DNA of 64,000 bases from Patellaria atrata CBS 101060 (taxonomy: Eukaryota > Ascomycota > Dothideomycetes > Patellariales > Patellariaceae). A program made the translations under genes and the position numbers. The stretch covers positions 672,702 to 736,701 of the forward strand of contig MU006091.1 in assembly GCA_010093705.1 (NCBI GenBank), written 5' to 3'. The stretch's first letter is position 1; the number at the start of each line of letters is the position of its first letter. The notes beneath the pieces are model-generated. The model was not told the origin of the DNA. It worked only from the letters and a program-made list of their open reading frames with translations, and did no database searches. This document shows positions 59,520 through 64,000 of this stretch, piece by piece.

Positions 59520-62467
59520 TTAAACGTCCCTAACTGTAGTTTGACCACCGTTGCCACCAGTGGGTGTACTGCTTTGCGGTGTCGTGGTCCCTCGTCTGAG
59601 ATTCAAGCTTCGGATACCTTGGACTAGGTTACTACCGACTGCATCCACTGCGCCTCTGGGATTGACCAATGAAGGGGTAGCCGCATTTGTTTCCTGCACG
59701 CGGAAGAGCTTTATGGCGGTGTTGTTCCAGACGCCAGTAGTTCTATTCGATAGTTCGCTCGCGAATATGAATCCCCAAAGTAATGATTCGTACCATCCTA
59801 AGGATAAGGGTGACCATTCGAAAAGGTGAACCCTTATAGAAGACGGCTCGATGCCACGTATTTGGGCACTCTTTATGATAGCTAGATTTGCGGCTGTGCT
59901 CGCGGAACTCTCAGTGGATGGAATTTGGGGAGATAGCTCTGATATCAAGGTCAGAATTGTATGAAGTGGCAATTCCGGTAACCACGATTCGATCTGCATC
60001 AATGTTAGCGTTATGATGGAGAGGTTGATTTGTAAACGCCAATACCCATTCACTTGTCGGCGTAAATTGACCATTAGTAGTAAGGACAGGTGTCGATACA
60101 CTGTGCATGCTAGTCATACTGTTTTGTCTAGAAAATGAGGGCTGTCCTATGGGCATCTTCCCTCGAGCTTTCTCCGACATCCCCCGAAGTTGTAATGGAA
60201 GAGCCTCATCGGTGGTTGACGAGATCGACGGAGTTCTAGATGTATTACTGGACTGTGCTGGAGCAGATGCGGGAACGGGTGTGGTGATGCCATCATTATC
60301 GGAATCATCATCATCGTCACCTATTGTAAACTCGTTATGCTCTTCGGGAACGTTACTTAGTGTTGGTGCTCGTGTCGTTGTCGGACTTCTGATACTATCC
60401 ATCGAATCCCCCCTGGTAGGGCTGCGCAACGAGTCCTCTTCGCCACGTTCCTTACGTGCTCGGTTCAAGTTCTCGATTTCTTTTTGACCGCTCTCTAATG
60501 TAAATTCTCGCAACGCCTCGAACCGTTTCCTCGATCGAACGATGGTGTAAATAAGATTGGGATTTTCTACTGATAATTAGAGGGACCGTCTACAATTGCA
60601 AGATGCGTACTTACTGCTATACTGATGCTCAATAATAGCATTTATAGCTTCTAGAAGGGAGTGTAAAAGAGTATGATTACTCTCATTGGCAAATAAGAAG
60701 CTGGGAGAAGACATGGAGGTAAATAATTGGACTAATTTTGAGCTTGTGGCTCGGCCAAGGTTTTGGATATACGCGGCAATATTGTTTAGGATGGCTAGTA
60801 ATGCTGGATATATCGCATCCAACTTTCCTTTGCTACCGGTAAGGAGAGTATAGATCGACTGTATTTAGGTTAACAACGTCGCATCTAATACACTGAAGTG
60901 TAGGTTAATATACTTACTGTAATGAGGTAATCGGCATAAGTACCGTGGAAGTTGGGTATTCTGATGCTAGCTGGTAAGGTTTCCTGGCCCTCAAACGTCT
61001 TGCTAAGGCTCTTTCCAAAGTTCGGCTCTACACTTAGTGTTTGCAGGACGAAGATACACATTCTAATTACCCCCTGTTTCGAAGCATCGTTCTTCTGATC
61101 AATCGCGTAGAACAAGAGGAGAATCACAAAGTCATGTGATCGATCTGTATCGACAATAAAGGAGCGAAATCTCTTATTGCACTGTAATACTTCCCAGAAA
61201 AGCATCATCATTTCGGGAGCCCAAGTCAATGATTTTTGACTACCCGGGAGGTATGAGTTGGTAGCTTGCATCTGTATAATGTCAATTAACTCATGCAATT
61301 TTATAGACCTGAGATATCTTACGGGCTGATTTAGTATTCTTGTCATACCATCAACAAGGAACTGAAAGTCTTGTGGTCTGTGTAGACGTCCTAGAAAGTG
61401 TCTATAATAGTTCTTCGACGGCACTCCATTGCCTGTTTCAGGAATAGGATAGAGAATAACAACAAGCAGAAACTGAAGGCAGTATGTAACTAGCATTTGT
61501 TTCGGGTCCTTAAAGACAACATGATCGTAGGGAACACGCCACGATGCTGGGTTGTATTTCAGAGTCGTGTTAAGAAGAGAACATAAAACTGACAAAACAA
61601 GCTGTCTGTCAGAGCATGTCGTAATATAGGTAATAGCCTTGACTCCGTGGACTGGGAGCACATCTGTGAGGGTTAGACCCCGGTCAAGTATTGGTTTGAA
61701 ATACTTACTGGATGTCATATACATAGATTTGCTCACCACTGCAAGGAGAAGTCGCAGTATTTCTGTCCGATTGTTTTCAAACTCTTTGGAAGACGCAACG
61801 GGCGTATTACAACCTACACCACTCTGCCATATTGCATAAGAGACCTTGTTCTTCCCCGGAAGAACCTTTGGTAAAGTAAAGTCTGAGAAGAATAACAGGT
61901 CGATTAATGTGTCAATCAACTCCTCTGCAAGCGGTTTCACCTCTTCAAATTCCGGAACTTCCTCTTTAGGTGTATCGTCAGGATTTGACTCATCAAATAG
62001 AACCTCCGTTTTTCTAATTTGACCTTTCCTGTTTCGCTTTCTACGTTTTGCCCAAAAGAACTTGTCTTCCCATTGTTCTAGATATTCTGCCTCGTAGAGG
62101 AAGGGGAGAAGACGCGTAAGTATCCGTATACAGTTCAGAGCATCTCTTTCTGGAGCAATCTCTGGGTCTGGGAATGAGGGGTGATTTCGCAGAATGCATA
62201 GCCTCGAGGTGACGGCGAGAATTAAGGTCTCAAGGTTACCCAAAGAGTTGTCCCTGGTACGGCGTATGTCTGCCGGTGAAAATAGAGAGAAGACATCCTC
62301 AGCAGACTCAGGGAGCTCCCAGAACTGTACAAATGAGCATTTACCCTACTAAAGAATTGATTCCAGCTTACACCTGTCCAATATGGATCGTCTGCAGCAA
62401 TTTCTTGCGGCTCAGAAAGGCGGAAAATGCCCTGTTTAAAAACAAGTTTTGAATCAGAAGCACCCAT
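59520..62467 (-). CDS. HID1: Hid1/dymeclin-family Golgi sorting protein
   Basis: Exons 62467-62372, 62324-60918, 60858-60615, 60566-60046 and 59993-59520 close in phase to 913 residues. The protein starts MGASDSKLVFKQGIFRLSE. Gly2 with Ser near position 6 is a good N-myristoylation signal, as in animal HID1. Family blocks follow: ADDPYWTG|FWELPESAEDVFSLF, LGNLETLILAVTSRLCILRN, YLEQWEDKFFWAKR and GSKGKLDAIYPALLAILNNI. The C-terminal WIESWLPELPLHTILTLI closes it. A disordered, Ser/Asp-rich stretch of about 170 residues (DDDDDSDNDG) separates the last two parts. HID1 in animals is a trans-Golgi peripheral membrane protein needed for dense-core vesicle sorting; the yeast relative is Ecm30. It is divergent from SSL2 across 286 bp. 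Confidence 0.94.
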
Positions 62468-62753
62468 AATGTTCCGGTCTGTATCGTGTTGTTATTGGCT
62501 TCTATTCGTGCTATCTGATCTCCATTGCTGTTTTGTACATGTGAGGGAGGATCCTCTGGTGTTTGTTCCTCATACCGTAAGGGAACAACGTCACCATTTA
62601 ACCGAACTTTACCCTCTAGTCTCATCAGTAAGAAAGCAAACCGCCCAGTGAACAAGGCATTACTCCAACTTCAACTTCTCCATCCTGCGCATTCTTCCGT
62701 ACCAGTACGCTCCATTAAATGGCTTAGTTTGGTTTTATCTGATTGTCTTAGAT
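62468..62753. promoter_or_regulatory. bidirectional promoter between HID1 and SSL2
   Basis: Start codons 286 bp apart point outward, so the two promoters share this interval. The leader side of SSL2 is pyrimidine-rich (CTCCAACTTCAACTTCTCC, about 62665). No single site is assigned. Confidence 0.55.
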
Positions 62754-64000
62754 ATGCCACCTAAACGAAAGGCCGGACCAGCAGTCGGCGGACCGAAGGG
62801 CTCCAAAAGAGTGGCTTCCGGCGTTGGGACACCCGTTAGCATTGCGAGCAGTGATGACTACGTAGAAGATGGCGCTACTCCCGTAGACGATGAAGAGGAA
62901 GAGGAGATAGATCATTTAGTACAAAAGTTCTCGGTCGGCAGCTATAGTCGGCAACGTAAAGAGGGCAATACCCGCGATCCAGCGTCCGCCTTCTTCGCGA
63001 ATCGTGATTTTGCGTATCTTCCACTCAAGCCAGACCATGCCAATCGTCCAATATGGATTGATCCCAATAAAGGGAAGATGATTCTGGAGAGTTTCTCGCC
63101 CATGTTCAAAGCTGCAGAAGAATTCATGATTGATATAGCGGAGCCTCAGTCAAGAGTATCCCGCATACATGAGTATACCCTTACGCCACATAGCCTTTTC
63201 GCTGCTATTTCAGTAGGACTCACTACAGAGGATGTCTTGAAACGCCTTGAGTTCTTCTCCAAAACCCCTGTGCCTGACGGTATACGGGACTTCGTTATAG
63301 CTTCTACAAAATCATTCGGCAAAGTTCGGCTGGTTCTCAAACATACCAAATATTATATCGAGAGTTCGGATCCGGCTGTATTACAGAAGTTGTTGAAAGA
63401 TCCAATTATAGGACCATGCAGAGTCGAAGATGGAGAAGAGATTACAATGGAGAAGGCGCCACAAAGAGGGGGTTTGTACATCCCAGGTACGAAGATTGCG
63501 GCGGGTGCAAAACAGGCGACGGACCAAACTCAACCTCAAAGGCAGAATGAGGAAGATCAGGAGCAACCTGTAGTACAATCCGATGCTTATCTGGCAGAAC
63601 TCAGAGAAGATGACGACGAGGATGAGGAGACGGACGTCGTACATTCTTTCCAGGTTAGGGCAGATACAGTTCAGACGGTACAGAAACGATGTCGAGATAT
63701 AGATTTACCCCTGACCGAAGAGTACGATTTTCGCAATGATGAAGTCAATGCGAATCTCGATATCGATTTGAAACCTATTGTCTCAATTAGGCACTACCAG
63801 GAGACCGCCCTTGGAAAGATGTTTGGCAACGGACGAGCGAGAAGTGGTATTATCGTCCTTCCTTGCGGAGCTGGGAAGACGTTGGTGGGCATCACAGCAG
63901 CTTGTACGATCAAGAAAGGAGTCATCGTCCTCTGCACCAGTTCTATGTCCGTCGTCCAATGGAGAGGAGAGTTTTTGAAATGGTCCAACGTGAATCCCAA
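62754..64000 (+). CDS. SSL2: TFIIH helicase subunit XPB/Ssl2/Rad25 (5' part)
   Basis: The frame starts MPPKRKAGPAVGG and is open without a stop to the window edge, 415 residues, about half the usual 840. The N-terminal extension is acidic (DDEEEEEIDHL). FAYLPLKPDHANRPIWID and FSPMFKAAEEFMIDIAEP are the XPB N-terminal domain. An acidic linker follows, then the damage-recognition/helicase entry LKPIVSIRHYQETALGKMFG, and Walker A in SGIIVLPCGAGKTLVGI. The last visible block is CTSSMSVVQWRGEFLKWSNV (motif Ia). XPB is the 3'-5' ATPase of TFIIH that opens promoter DNA and acts in nucleotide excision repair. Typical I(I/V)RPYQE appears here as SIRHYQE. Assignment is certain. Confidence 0.96.
   Translation, partial: MPPKRKAGPAVGGPKGSKRVASGVGTPVSIASSDDYVEDGATPVDDEEEEEIDHLVQKFSVGSYSRQRKEGNTRDPASAFFANRDFAYLPLKPDHANRPIWIDPNKGKMILESFSPMFKAAEEFMIDIAEPQSRVSRIHEYTLTPHSLFAAISVGLTTEDVLKRLEFFSKTPVPDGIRDFVIASTKSFGKVRLVLKHTKYYIESSDPAVLQKLLKDPIIGPCRVEDGEEITMEKAPQRGGLYIPGTKIAAGAKQATDQTQPQRQNEEDQEQPVVQSDAYLAELREDDDEDEETDVVHSFQVRADTVQTVQKRCRDIDLPLTEEYDFRNDEVNANLDIDLKPIVSIRHYQETALGKMFGNGRARSGIIVLPCGAGKTLVGITAACTIKKGVIVLCTSSMSVVQWRGEFLKWSNVNP

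Overview
This window is nuclear DNA of a filamentous ascomycete (Pezizomycotina). Genes lie about every 2-3 kb on both strands. They are broken by many short introns of about 45-75 nt with GTAAGT/GTATGT-type donors and CTAAC/CTGAC-like branch points. The encoded set is typical of this group (Ugo1, Npy1, Hat2, Ubp15/USP7, Hid1, Spe2, Ssl2/XPB). The gene forms and the expanded orphan families look most like Leotiomycetes to me, but that placement is inference. I find no CRISPR array, plasmid, virus-like element or intact transposon.

Layout, left to right: end of an unknown gene (1-292); NADH pyrophosphatase NPY1 (+); an HSPA12-like Hsp70 relative with a P/Q-rich tail (-); a single-pass membrane protein (+); a gene-poor stretch with a decayed gene of a fungal orphan family (about 9.1-10.5 kb); an orphan Cys/Ser-rich protein (-); SRP54 (+); UGO1 (-) and a YAH1-type ferredoxin (+), head to head; a CID/RS/RGG RNA-processing factor (-); an F-box-like orphan with a tandem internal duplication (+); HAT2 (-) and XRN1 (+), head to head; a SAYSvFN-domain protein (-); the USP7-type deubiquitinase UBP15 (-); a mitochondrial PDHK/BCKDHK-family kinase (+); an orphan (+); PMP3 (+); acetoacetyl-CoA synthetase (+); an MFS transporter (-); a Ser-rich fungal protein (-); AdoMet decarboxylase SPE2 (-); an epoxide-hydrolase homologue that seems to have lost its catalytic residues (-); HID1 (-); and the 5' part of the TFIIH helicase SSL2/XPB (+), cut by the window edge.

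This is ordinary core genome rather than a gene cluster. Separate genes serve co-translational targeting (SRP54), mitochondrial dynamics and Fe-S synthesis (UGO1, YAH1, sharing a 267-bp promoter interval), chromatin and RNA metabolism (HAT2, XRN1, CID protein, SSL2), ubiquitin signalling (UBP15), ketone-body, polyamine and pyridine-nucleotide metabolism (AACS, SPE2, NPY1) and Golgi sorting (HID1). Exon models were built by hand from splice-site consensus and reading phase. Nearly all junctions close in frame, and the uncertain ones are flagged. The items most worth a second look are the epoxide-hydrolase-like probable pseudoenzyme, the roughly 153-residue N-terminal extension of Hat2, the GC-AG first intron of SRP54, upstream ORFs before SPE2 and the internal duplication in the F-box-like orphan.
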